64,000 nt of DNA. Source: Trametopsis cervina. Taxonomy: Eukaryota > Basidiomycota > Agaricomycetes > Polyporales > Irpicaceae. Within the stretch, counting starts at the first letter, position 1. Every line of letters starts with the position of its first letter. The stretch lies in NCBI GenBank assembly GCA_022385755.1, contig MU278352.1, positions 930,001-994,000 on the forward strand. Direction: 5' to 3'. The notes under the pieces were generated by a model. It was not told where the DNA came from, ran no database searches, and saw only the letters and a list, made by a program, of their open reading frames with translations. Made by a program: the position numbers and the translations under genes. This document shows, piece by piece, positions 1 through 10,480 of the stretch.

Positions 1-382
1 CTGCAATGTAATCATGGTCTCAACGACGTCCTGCTCTATAGCAACTCGCCCACATTGAATTCAGAAGACCTCAGGTACCGCCGTTCAGGGTCGTCAATCT
101 AACGATGATGGCATATTCTCTCGCATGGCTGAAGGTGTACTTGTGGGTTGCCATGCAAAGTTCTCATTTGTTATGTGTGCTGTTCTAAGCTTCGAATTAT
201 GGCACCAAACCATAACAACACATGTCCATGTACCCGGGCTTGGTCCAAGACCTGCTCGAAGCCAGTTCTGCTCATTATCCGCGCAAGGGCAGCTTTACCA
301 CGAGGGTGCCTGGTTCCTCGCTAAACAGAAAGTTACCAAGCATTCGCGTAGTATTTATCAACCCCTCGACTGGAAGCAGTAG
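1..382 (+). CDS. Possible 3' end of a gene cut by the window edge
   Basis: An open frame running to a TAG at 380-382 has a protein-like, hydrophilic C-terminus that ends in SRSIYQPLDWKQ. An upstream stretch (1-75) is open in another frame and ends just before a GTACCG that could be a splice donor, so the tail could be the last exon of a gene lying mainly left of the window. I do not recognise the protein. The alternative is a chance open frame, since no upstream exon can be verified here. It is convergent with APC15. Confidence 0.25.
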
Positions 383-449
383 ATTCACAGTGCGAGTACG
401 TACATATCAACAGTGCTACAGGCAGCCAGCACATGCCAACGGGCAACGT

Positions 450-1136
450 TCACGCGTCAGACGACGGGAGCAGGAGGTCCGGAAGAGACCCCTCAGCCTC
501 CATGTCATCGGTCTCTACAGTGGTGTTGCCAGCGTCGTCTAAGTCTTCCATGTCAGCGTCCAGGTCTGCTGCATCGTCTTCGTCGTCTTCGTCTTCATCG
601 TCGTCAACATCTGTCTGTTCATCTGTCGGAGTGGTGTCGTCCGTCCCATCGTCGTCGTCGTCATCGTCGTCCACATCGTCGTCTTCCGAGGCAGATGCCT
701 GTGTATACGCCACGGACCTCTATGAAGATCAGCATCCCTCGATCATAGCGTACACTCACGTCGTTTTGCTCTTCCTGCAGGGTGAGCGTGCGACCTATCG
801 GGATAAGGAAGGCTGCTCCTCGGTTTTTGATGTCATCCCTCTGTATTTAATGAGCGTTCAGCCGGGGAATATAAGGAGGAAATTATCGGCGCGTACCATA
901 GCATCCAGCATCAACTCTTCTTCTGTGAGGTCGTCCATCTCTTTGGCCATATTTCGAACAGCGTTGAAGCGTGCCCGCGGAGCATGTTGAAATAGATCGG
1001 CCATTTCGTCTTCCGTCATCGAGGCGTTGACTGAGACCTCTCGCGGCAGCGTGACGGGGTGAGGCAGCGGTTGTGGAGGAATTAACGATGGAAACAGCGG
1101 TGCTCTGGGAATGAGAGTTGGGGTTGCAGTCGACAT
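450..1136 (-). CDS. APC15: Anaphase-promoting complex subunit 15 (Apc15-like)
   Basis: Small subunit of the APC/C ubiquitin ligase; the family acts in mitotic checkpoint complex turnover. Three exons are read: 1136-897, 840-760 and 719-450, separated by a 56-base intron (GTACGC...ACAG) and a 40-base intron (GTGAGT...ATAG), giving about 195 residues. The diagnostic part is the middle exon, RGAAFLIPIGRTLTLQEEQN, matching the family's conserved 'PIG' block that precedes an acidic tail. The last exon is almost pure Asp/Glu, also typical. The ATG at 1134-1136 is chosen; upstream in-frame codons lack another ATG. The N-terminal part (LFPSLIPP) is proline-rich and less conserved. The family is short and low in complexity, so the name rests mainly on the PIG block plus tail. 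Confidence 0.82.
566..690. repeat. GAC/GAT triplet-rich tract coding the APC15 acidic tail
   Basis: The plus strand shows runs of TCG/TCA/TCC triplets (for example GTCGTCGTCGTCATCGTCG near 651), which on the coding strand read as Asp/Glu codons. It is an imperfect trinucleotide repeat and a probable site of length variation between strains. Confidence 0.8.
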
Positions 1137-1572
1137 GATGGCGAATTCTAGAACCGGTTGATTTTGCGTTGGCGTTGAGCGTTGAATGTCGAGGGACACG
1201 GTGGACGCAGATGGAGGGAGAGCAGAAGCCACATTACAGATGGCTTACCGCGTTATGAGCAATCCGGAACTACGGTCCGTTGTGAACTTAGATCTCAGGC
1301 GCCCGCTCACGATTGGCCGTGGGTACAGTCATACGAATGTCAATGCAGGAGGCATTCAAACCAACGTGTATGTAGAAGCAAATGATATGTGCTACTGCAT
1401 CTGTACGACTCTCAGATCAATCATGCACAATGACAATGGCATACGCCTGAAGGTAGTTCGTTGTGAATCGTAGCTTAAATACAAATAATTCTGTTATACA
1501 CACCACGACCATATAATTCGTACGTCAATCCTCACAGGATCATCACACTTGCGCACATTGAGTATCATAAAG

Positions 1573-3148
1573 TTAATATCCAAACCTCAGCAAGTCGTCA
1601 GATTCCCAGTGCCCTTCCTCATGATAACCGGGGCTCAACCTGTCGTTGGGGGAGAAGTTGAAGAAGTCCTCGAATTGGAGGGATACAGAAGGACTGGGCC
1701 CGGTACCGCAATAGAGCTCCGTGGGCTGTGATGAGACATATCCAGCGGAGAAGACATCCTCAAGCGCGACGGGGAGGCTCCTGACTGGTTGCGTGCGTGC
1801 GTTCGCAGCCAGTAATAAGGTAGGGTCGATGGTCTGCGCACGGAAGCTCGCAGAGGGACGGATGATAGTGTGCTCTATAGCGCCCTCGGTGCAGATGTCC
1901 GGAGTCGGGGGATATTGCAGAGCGATGGCCTCTATGGGAAGCGCTTGAGGCGCCAATGCCTTCAATAGAGCAGCTCTCAATATCTCGGTGGATTTGCTCT
2001 CCGCCATACCGGGTTGGTGATTGTCTTCTCCTACTGCCACTGATGGCAGAACAGTCTGCTCTGTCTTGGTGCATGTTTCCACTTTCGATGATGAAACATT
2101 CGTGAACCGCTTGGGCGATTCTGAAGCAGGGGCCGCGGCGTTGTCTGATGCTGGTTGTTCTTGACTTTCCATTCTTTGAATAAAATCCCACAACGATCCT
2201 GCAGCTTGTGACGGGTCCCACACCGGAAATCCTTCCACCATCGACGACATCTCCAACCCTGGATGCACAGGTTGAAGATAAGCAGCACCAACAAAAGGTG
2301 GGAATGGTAGCGCCGCGCCGTCGTTCTGAGTGTGGCGATGATCGAGGTTGGTGATTGTACCCATCGGCTCGCGCACATGCTGCAAGCCTAGGGATTGAGC
2401 AATGGAGTATTGAGGACCTGAGGAGTTCGCCTGTTCTTCTGCCGCAGGGAGGGCTACACGGACTGGTGTTCTCGGTAGATACGGGTGGTGACGACGGTCG
2501 ACTCTTGGGCTGCGGAAAGGGCTGGGGGCCTTACGCTGCTCGTCCTTTACGTTCGCAACGTTGACAGCCTCCTCAAATGTAGTCCCTTCATTCTTCCTCG
2601 CTCCAACTTTCTCGTTATAAACACATTCTAGACCGCGAGCCTTGCATCGCATGCACGGCTGACCGCCACAGCACTGATGGGGGAATGATCAGCAGCAATT
2701 CTCGATTGAACTTGAATGGGGGACGCACCTTCGTCTTGCGTTTACGACATTTCTGGCACGCCTGAGCACTCCGCTGACGAGGCAAAGGCGGGTCTTCTAT
2801 ATGAACCTCCCGCGTACTCCAAGCAAGAGGCGGACCGTCACTGTCGTCCCTGGGGGCCTGGTGATAATACATGAATTGAAAGGGGCGGACACTGGCAAGG
2901 GCACCCTCCGGCGCATGTTGACGCTGTCGTCTGGGCTCGGCTTTCGCTTTGGGAGCCGGGACTGCAGCCTGGAAATATGGGAGGTTCGTGTGACGGGCCT
3001 CCGTGAGAGGGTGTCCAGCCGCATTAGACTTAGGCACGGCAAAGTGCAATGTTTCTGAAGCATCCACGGCAGGGGTCGACCGGACATATCCCAGAGGAGG
3101 CGCAGGTAGTGCAGAGAACGTGCTAGGGGCGACTGGCTCGGAGGACAT
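1573..3148 (-). CDS. Zn2Cys6 binuclear cluster transcription factor
   Basis: Fungal-specific DNA-binding regulator, about 506 residues from two exons (3148-2729 and 2673-1573) with a 55-base intron (GTGCGT...ATCAG). The six cysteines have the exact C-x2-C-x6-C-x5-C-x2-C-x6-C spacing: Cys131, Cys134, Cys141, Cys147, Cys150 and Cys157, with basic KCRKRKTK in the first loop. The intron falls between residues 140 and 141, inside the zinc cluster. Unlike most Gal4-type proteins the cluster is not at the extreme N-terminus but follows about 125 Pro/Ala-rich residues. The rest is Ser/Pro/Gln-rich with no obvious middle homology domain. No target can be inferred. Start ATG at 3146-3148. Confidence 0.85.
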
Positions 3149-3648
3149 TGTTGAGGAGGCTGTAGGAGAGAATGATTTGGTGGATTCCCTGGAGTACTTA
3201 CGGAGCAGGACAAGAGGTATAGAAGCCTGCTCTGATCTATTTAGAACTGCAGCTCGAGGGGGCTGACCGTGTCTGGCGTACGGTCATGTTTGATATCTGG
3301 CTGTCAACCACAACCATAGTCCATGGCGAGCCACATGATTCATGTGTAGTTTCATATTGCCTTTAAATTCGTGATGAGCCTTTGTGGATTGCACGAGAGA
3401 TAGACAAGATGTGTATTGTGTGGAGACTAAGAGGCGCGTGACTGGCAGACGCGTTATGAGACGCGTCTTGTGACATTGTGACCGCGATGACATTCGCCTA
3501 AGGTGACATCATGAGTCGCTGTAAGGATCTGTAGATTCCGGAATGTGATAAGACGGCCGACATGTAAAGTCTGTCTTTGACCTTCACCATCATCGTACGC
3601 AGCTCACAGCAGACAGTAGAATACCCAGCCAGCAACACTGAGAGATAC
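3149..3648. other. Intergenic region between divergent genes
   Basis: It lies between the Zn2Cys6 factor (-) and the PNPOx-like gene (+). I see only short shadow frames and no convincing gene, repeat or tRNA. It presumably contains both promoters; no clear TATA box was spotted. Confidence 0.5.
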
Positions 3649-4481
3649 ATGGCTGCTAAACCACGCTGGGTCGCGAAGATCATCGAGGCACTTGCCGTAC
3701 CCGAAAACAAGGGCAAGATTGGTAAGATGGCACAGATGTGTATGCTCTCTCAGTGAACCTCAGAGCTTATACATATTACCCAACAGTTTATCAGGTCGCT
3801 ACTGTCGACAGCCACAACGCTCCCCATGTCCGCACCCAAGTTCATCGAGGGTTTATCTTCCCTAAACATGCCCTTAACCTACCCTTGATGGTCACCTCGT
3901 CTGACGTCCGCGCACCCAAAGTCGTTCAGCTTCTGTCTAACACAGCTGTAGAGCTAGCGTGGTGGATGGAGGGCTCACAAGACCAGTTTCGGATTTCGGG
4001 CAAAGCACGCGTCGTAGCGCCGCCTGACCACTCGCTCAGCACAGTGTCCGGTTCCGAGACGCACAGCGCTGTGATAGCTGCGTTAAACAAAGGAGGGGAG
4101 GCGGAGCGTGAGGACGGCAGTGATGGGCTGGATGCCACAAGCAGAGCGTTTGACTGGGAGAAGAAACGGCGCGACGTTTTCGACGACATGAAACCGGGCA
4201 TGAAAGGCACCTGGGTCGCTCCCAAAGCTCCGGGCAGTCCGATGGCCTCATACGACGAGCCGAACAGCTGGAGATGTACGATACCGAAGTGGGAGGAGAT
4301 CAAGACAGACGAAGAGAGGAAGAATTACCAGATCGCGTTGGGCAACTTCGCGATGATCCTCATTGAGCCTCTGGAAGTCGATTGGGTGCAGTTAGGAGAA
4401 CATCCGAACCGGAGGACGCTTTTTACGCGAAAGGACGAGCAGGGCGGCTCAAGCTGGCAGGAGACGATTGTAGTACCATGA
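3649..4481 (+). CDS. FMN-binding pyridoxamine 5'-phosphate oxidase-like protein (Alr4036 type)
   Basis: Two exons (3649-3721 and 3787-4481) joined across a 65-base GTAAGA...ACAG intron give 255 residues. The N-terminus reads PRWVAKIIEALAVPEN, then VYQVATVDSHNAPHVRTQVHRGFIF. This matches the split-barrel flavin-binding start of the Alr4036/PNPOx_2 family ('vatvd..g.P..RtvvfRgf'). TSSDVRAPKVVQL and AWWMEGSQDQFRISGKARV follow the same fold. The C-terminus (VDWVQL, then RRTLFTRKDEQG, then VVP) matches the end of pyridoxamine oxidase-like proteins. The substrate of these fungal members is not established, so true PNP oxidase activity should not be assumed. Probably soluble; no signal peptide. Confidence 0.85.
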
Positions 4482-4786
4482 TGGGTACTTAGTCAAGCGG
4501 ACGAACTCCTGGAATAGTGTATTTGTAGGCAAGATGACTGTCCCTGTAGAATTGTAATGGATGTAAGCAAAGTGTGTAGGTTGGAAAGCAGTCATGGTTG
4601 TTGCAGCAATCTCGGTGTATCTTAACATGAGCTTTCTATGTCTTGAAGATACACTCAAAACTACAAAATGACGCATTACATTTACATATGCTCCTGGTAT
4701 GTATGGTGTGAGAGGTACATACGAGGCTCGTTACGTGCCTAAGTCCGTGATTGTGCAGAAGAGTCTGTCTGATAGGCTCTGCCGCC

Positions 4787-6523
4787 TTATGATCGACCCT
4801 TCAACTCCACGTTGAATTCGCGGCCGATCAGCATCCTGCGAATCTCTTGTGTACCTGCTCCTACTGTATACAGTCGTGCGTCGCGCAAAATCCGGTTGAC
4901 AGGGTAGTCTGAGACAGCGGTTCATGAGCTGAATTGAGGCGACATCAGAACAATGCTTACCGTTAATATATCCGTTGCCTCCCAAGCACTGCATTGCTTC
5001 TGAAGCGACTTCAACTGCTCTATCGGAAGAGTACAGAATGACACCGGCGCAGTCCTGGTAAAAAAAGATTCCGTGTGAGTATCACTTCTTTCACGGGATC
5101 GAAGCTCGTATCTCACCCTTCTGCTGACTTGGCCAGCATCACATGCTCGAGCAACTGCATATACGTAGGAACGTGCGGCATTCATTTTGGTGTACATATC
5201 AGCGATTTTTCCTGTGACGAAGTGAACTATGAGACTATGAGACAGATGGCGCAGAACGCAGGCACGTACCCTGCATGAGCTGGAATGACCCTACAGGGAC
5301 ACCGAACTGTTTCCTGTCATGGACGTACTCAACGGCATAATCAAATGCTAAGGAAATATCAGTATGGACTTCAAGAGCTTTATGACACAATGGATGTACC
5401 AGATTGCATTAACCCAAGAGGTCCTCCACTCAGTACCAGACGCTCCAAGTCCAGACCGGACATAAGTACCCCTGCTCCCTTGTTCAAAGGACCCAAAATA
5501 TTCTCTGAAAATGTGTCAGGGAATGTATACAGGACAAGGTGAGCAAACATACCTTCCGGAACGAAGCAGTCGTCAAAAACCAGTTCGCAAGTGTCACTAC
5601 CGCGCATCCCAAACTTATCCAGCTTTTGATGTGTCGAGAACCCTGCGAAGCCCTTTTCGATGATGAACGCAGTGACCCCCTTGGACCCTTTCTCTGGCTC
5701 CGTCTTGGCGTACACAACCAACGTAGATGCAGTAGGTCCATTCGTAATCCTAGTTGATATGGGTACATGACATGCATCGAAGTGTATGCAACTCACCAGA
5801 ACTTATTTCCGTTCAGCTTGTATCCCCCATCTACTTTGTCTGCCCGAAGCTTCATACTGATGACATCGCTGCCGCTGCCAGGCTCGCTCATAGCCAAACT
5901 TCCGACTTTCTTCCCCGACACAAGATCTGGAAGGTACTTCTTCTTTTGCTCGGCTGTCCCCCACCTGTGTATCTGAACGACGAGTGTGAGAAGCATAGCC
6001 ATGAAAACGAAATGCTGCGTACTTGGTTGACACATAGATTCGAATGCGCACCGTATGACAGCGCTACAGAGCCGGAAGCTCGTGAGAGCTCCTCCATGGC
6101 TAGTGTGTGGTTGAAGTATCCGAGAGATAGACCTCCGTACTCAGGAGATACAGTGATACCCAACAGGCCCATATCTCCCATCTTCTCCCATAGATCCTGA
6201 GCATAATGTAAGTAAATGGAGCTGCCAACATTGCTCAAGACTCACAGCTGGGAAGGTGTTCGTCTTGTCAATTTCCGCTGCCCGCGGCGCCACCTCCTTT
6301 TGAGCAAACTCAGTGACCGCACTACGGAACTGCAGGACTTGTTACAATTGGTATACTGGAAAGATGTTACAGCGGAGCGTACCTCGGCCTGTTCCTCTGT
6401 CAACCCCGCAACACCGTCGTTATAGAAAGAAGCATTCCGTCGTCCGATTACACTTGGTCCCGCACGCAAGCCCACTCTTGACGCACGGAAAGTTGAACGA
6501 GTGAGTAGTCTGATAGCTGACAT
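4787..6523 (-). CDS. IVD: Isovaleryl-CoA dehydrogenase, mitochondrial
   Basis: Acyl-CoA dehydrogenase of leucine catabolism, oxidising isovaleryl-CoA to 3-methylcrotonyl-CoA with FAD. The N-terminus ([18 protein letters not shown], Arg-rich, no acids) is a mitochondrial presequence. Multiple short introns split the gene. Readable blocks in order: [14 protein letters not shown], the FAD/substrate block [41 protein letters not shown], the [15 protein letters not shown] block carrying the catalytic Glu specific to [29 protein letters not shown], and [14 protein letters not shown] near the C-terminus. ATG at 6521-6523; stop TAA at 4787-4789. It shares a theme with HIBYL-CoA hydrolase at 37-39 kb (branched-chain amino-acid breakdown). 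Confidence 0.95.
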
Positions 6524-7413
6524 AGCGTGTTATGTATGAGTCCTAAAGTTCGTACAATGGCAGATGAGGGTGGCAGAGAAAGTTGTATTTTGTAACACTG
6601 CTCTTCTCAGCCAGTGAGGTCACGGCGTTGGCGAGACCCGGCCGGGCGCTTGACCCCGCATTTTAGGTTAACGGCTTTACTCGATGCGGGTGGGCGCGCG
6701 AGACGATGCGACTCTTCTGGAGAGGTACCGCAGCAAATTCTTGCACTGTGATATTCTTGCCACTGGAAATGACTGTGGTAAAGTGTAGGTAGTGTCGCTC
6801 GTTTCTTACAGCTACAGTGACAATGCAATCGGGCCGGAGCTGCATATAAAGTATCACATGATTAGCGCATCTTCAGCAACCGTCATCACAGTTTGGGATG
6901 CTCTCGGCCAAAATGTCAACATTGCTCAATGAGGTCTATAACAGACAATACTGTAGGTCGGCCTAACAGCTTCTACACCCGTGTCTCAAGTTGTTTGAGT
7001 AAATAACTCGTCATTCGAGGGATGAGTGTATTCGTACCGACCAGGCGATGGCCTTCTCATACTTGCAGCAAACATATCATCTGTATTCGTAGAATCAAAT
7101 ATATATTCACGAGTGGTTGGTTAACATAGAGCTGAAGCTGCGATTCGAAACCGAGCGTCAGCCACAAAGTTCAAGGTTGCCTTTTATGTACGCGCGAGAG
7201 GTATCTGGGGTCCTCGGTATTCATATTAGCGCCTAAGTATCCATCAGTTGTGGCATAGACCCGTCCACATTGAAAGGCATAACTTCCTGCCTTTGGCAAA
7301 CATCGGTTCAAGTATTAGAAAGGCCCAGTATTGATACACGATTGTATGAATCATTGCAATTCTGGAAACAGTCAGTCTCAATCAATATCGACTCTCACGA
7401 GGCCACATACCTT
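6524..7413. other. Intergenic region without a recognisable gene
   Basis: No frame here has splice structure or motif content that I trust. A stretch near 7090-7155 (CGAGTGGTTGG followed by GATTCGAAACC) vaguely resembles tRNA A and B boxes but lacks a pairing acceptor stem. Confidence 0.5.
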
Positions 7414-8125
7414 TCACAGCTTCATTTTATCGATCTGGCCCATAATCCTGAGTAGTCCGTCGTAGCCATATCTCTCCCTCATTGTAGCATCCATATCAAT
7501 GTCAACGTCACGTTCCTCATCGCTAGGTGTGTCTGTTCCCGTTTGACCAGTAGACCTCTTGATATCATAGGCATCCAGCACTTCGCGCTCCGCAGGGTCG
7601 ATAGCCTTACTCCGTTTCTCAAGAACACGACCTTCGGTTTCATCGTACATTGTCGAGCCGGATCCGCTAGCGTAGCTGTCGGGAATAGGCACGCGATGAC
7701 TGGGGCCTAGCACAGCTGGCCAACCCGAGACGCGGGACAGGTGCGTCCGGTGGCGCAGCTCGTTACAGTGGCGCACGAACGACGCCTTGGTTTGCAGGAA
7801 CACCGCACCGCACAGCGTGCAAAGCCAGAGAGTTACCGGTAAGGTGAACTTCTGCGCCTGCACGGCCGGGTCGAGTGTGTACTCTATCCCGTGTATGGCA
7901 TCTACCTGAAACAGAGGTTCAGAGGTGCTGAAACGAGAGTGGAGATGGTTTAGAACGCGTTACCTCTCCCCAATCGCTTACTGTATACTCCGAGATCGCC
8001 CATTTGCTTTCGTGGTACCAGCCCCATTCGGGGTCGGGAAGTGGCATGCTCTGGATGGCCACCTGGTCGAGCGGAAGACCCGTGGTAGAGTCGCGGTACA
8101 CATAATCCCTAGAATCGGAACACAT
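7414..8125 (-). CDS. Hypothetical protein with a U1/C2H2-like zinc-finger motif
   Basis: At least two exons, joined by an intron GTAACG...TTTCAG (about 7965-7910), give a protein with PDPEWGWYHESKW, then DWGEVDAIHGIEYTLDPAVQ, then a C-x2-C-x13-H-x5-H arrangement in WLCTLCGAVFLQTKASFVRH followed by CNELRHRTHL, like U1/matrin-type fingers. The C-terminal third is acidic and hydrophilic and ends DKMKL. I used the ATG at 8123-8125. An upstream hydrophobic segment that looks like a signal peptide (ATG at 8263-8265, FIWRFVLPLVCLPATA) could be an earlier exon, but the only good intron (GTAAAT...TTCTAG) joins it out of frame. Function unknown; nucleic-acid binding is only suggested by the finger. Confidence 0.55.
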
Positions 8126-10305
8126 TCGGGCAAAAGAGGAATTGAGTAGATCGACGATGAGGTATTTACGCGGTCGTATGAAGGTGCGGTTGCGGGAAGA
8201 CAGACGAGAGGGAGAACGAAGCGCCAGATAAAGATTCCTTTAAGGGCGCGAGGTGATGTGGCCATCCGGTGGCCAATCAGCGCTTTGACATGCATGTCCA
8301 GTTGGAGACGTTGTATAAAACAACGAACGCGAGTCATGAAAGACCATTGTTCTGGATAATGGCAGCGTAATTTGACGCCGCGACTTTCATATGCAGCCGA
8401 GGCACAGTGCGGCATATTCGCAGGTTTAGACATCCTGCTTTCCGTTGCTGTTGATAGCACGCAGTCCAATGGCAAAAATAGACACGATGCAAGGTGCTGT
8501 TCTTAATTTGGCTGACGAATGGGGAGTCGGTTAGGTAGCTTGACTGTGCTTCGTCCATGTTTAGCTTGCTGCGTTATGCATGTCCGGTGCCAATATACGG
8601 ACGGACACGCTGTGTAGCTCACGGATTGTCGGATAGTGAGTATACTAGATACGCATGGAACAAGACTTGGGCTGCATTGCTTGGAGTATCTGAGCAATTG
8701 TGGGGAAGTGAAATAGTGCCATGGGGGTGCCGATTGTCCATTACACCCAGGTCAGAAGGACAATGAATGTTTTTACTGGTTAAAAACGAACAGAGATTCG
8801 ATTTGGTATACTTATTTGAAGGGTAGAGACGTACCTGGGATGAACTCCAACTACGACAAGCACGTCGAAGGCATCGTTAAACGCATGACAACATCCTCGG
8901 CCTTGCATTACGCGTGAGCAACGCAGATCGTGGTCTAGCTCTTTTCCCGCGGACATACAGGCAGATCGGTGTGAATTGGGAACCAGGACGTCCGACGTAA
9001 GGGACCGGGAGGAGCGTATTGGCAAAGAGCATCTTCGTCGACGCGTAAATGAAATCTTGTCAATAACGGCCGCATACACGACTTTTCATGATTGCTCACT
9101 TTGGTATTGTTTTCATACGTGCAACCTCCTGTCATACTGCCACATGGGATCCATTTCCTCGAAAGTCGCGTTTCTTTCTGCAGACTGCAGGAAGGCAGAA
9201 GCCGGGGGTTGCCGAGCGCAGTCAATGCAATGTGGCGGTCTTGGCACACCCTACGGTACTTGACCACATCCTCCATCTCCATCAGCGCTGTGATCTTGTC
9301 TACGACTGGCTGTACGGTACACTGCTGTTGGCAGATCTAGGTGTTGTTTAGCCACTACATCACGTATCAAAGGATGGCAACGCGCTGGTAATCGCGTGCA
9401 GTCCCTCGGAGAGCATATCTCCAAGTTGTTCCGAGCTGTCGAGGGCACTGAGGCTAGGGCAACGCTGGGAACACATCGTGAGCGTCGCGTTTCAAGTGCG
9501 GAACGTCAGGATGAAGCTCACCCATCTCCATCTTGCAACAGTGTCAATCTAACGCAATTTCTGCCATTTGCTATGGAAAAAGCAGGAGTAATGCACGCTA
9601 TATGCGTGCTTGACTGCGCTGGCGCGTCCGTACCGACCCGAGGACTGCTGCTGCGCGTATCCGAGTCTTCAGCCTTGAGTTTCAAGGACGATTCGAAAGG
9701 GTGTTGAAGAGAGGGATCTGCAGGCACCTATCGAGATCGGCTCTGGACTGTGTCGCTTCCGAGCTTGCGAACGCGGGCTGGCCATGTCCTCGGTATGACG
9801 TATATGTCTCCCTTCTTTTCCAGGATACCATGGCAATGTTCGCTGTCGACTTGTCCGTTCTCCTCTTCTTGGTCTTCGCCGTCGTTTCCCGAGCCGGCTG
9901 CAATCCGCAGACGACGACCGCCTTGACGTCTTATTTCTTCGTCGGTGAACCAGGCTCGCCCCGTTGTGGTAACAGCTTGACTTTGTTGCTCGCGTCGTTG
10001 GCAATGTCGGCGAAATATCAAACGAGCGTGGGGAACGTGCTTGAGGATGATGCTCAGCAAACTCACGCGGAGTCGAGGCGTCTTGTCCATAAATAGCTCG
10101 AAATGCCATCATAGGCATCAGCTGCTGTTGCCTGCAAGTGATACAACATCACCTAACTGTTCTGGTCGCAGTACAGCCCCAGGACCACATCGATCCATCA
10201 CACTACTTAAACCTCTCTTCACAGTAAACAACCTTCATCTCTCTCTCCCATACATATACCACCACCTCGCTCCAGACATCTCTCACCAAGACACCAAGAC
10301 GAGAC
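8126..10305. other. Gene-poor 2.2 kb stretch
   Basis: No complete gene can be supported. Some minus-strand pieces look exon-like (for example VVDKITALMEMEDVVKYRR within about 9200-9310, and LDSSEQLGDMLSEGLHAI near 9390-9440), but their splice phases do not fit together. The right part (10190-10300) is CT-rich and is probably the promoter and leader of the aminotransferase gene. Confidence 0.4.
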
Positions 10306-10480
10306 ATGGCGCATTTCACCCCCACACCGTCCGGCAGGTCGACGCCTATCCACTTCAAAGATGCCGTGAGTCTCCTTCGTAACAATCCGCTCAAGCAACT
10401 CGGATACTTCTTCGATCTCGCAATCCAATTCATACAAGAATTCATATACAACTTACTCATTGAATCATCACCACAGGTCT
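10306..10480 (+). promoter_or_regulatory. Leader with upstream ATG and probable 5'UTR intron of the aminotransferase gene
   Basis: An ATG at 10306 opens a frame overlapping the main coding frame but out of register with it. A consensus donor GTGAGT (about 10370) and acceptor CACAG (about 10476), with a CTTACTCAT branch-like site, define a likely intron. Splicing it does not bring the first ATG into frame. Either translation starts at 10481 and the 10306 ATG is an overlapping uORF, or a weak donor (AG/GTCGAC at 10335) joins 10306 to the main frame. Confidence 0.4.

Noticed and set aside
433..990. Plus-strand Ser-rich open frame of 185 codons
   Set aside because: It is the antisense shadow of the APC15 acidic tail; the serines come from complemented GAC/GAT codons.
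7085..7160. Possible tRNA (A-box-like CGAGTGGTTGG and B-box-like GATTCGAAACC)
   Set aside because: No seven-base acceptor stem, anticodon stem or T stem can be paired around these boxes.
9669..10118. Minus-strand Arg/Ser-rich frame and overlapping plus-strand hydrophobic frame
   Set aside because: Both are open over the same bases with no motif, no splice support and opposite compositions, as expected for chance frames.
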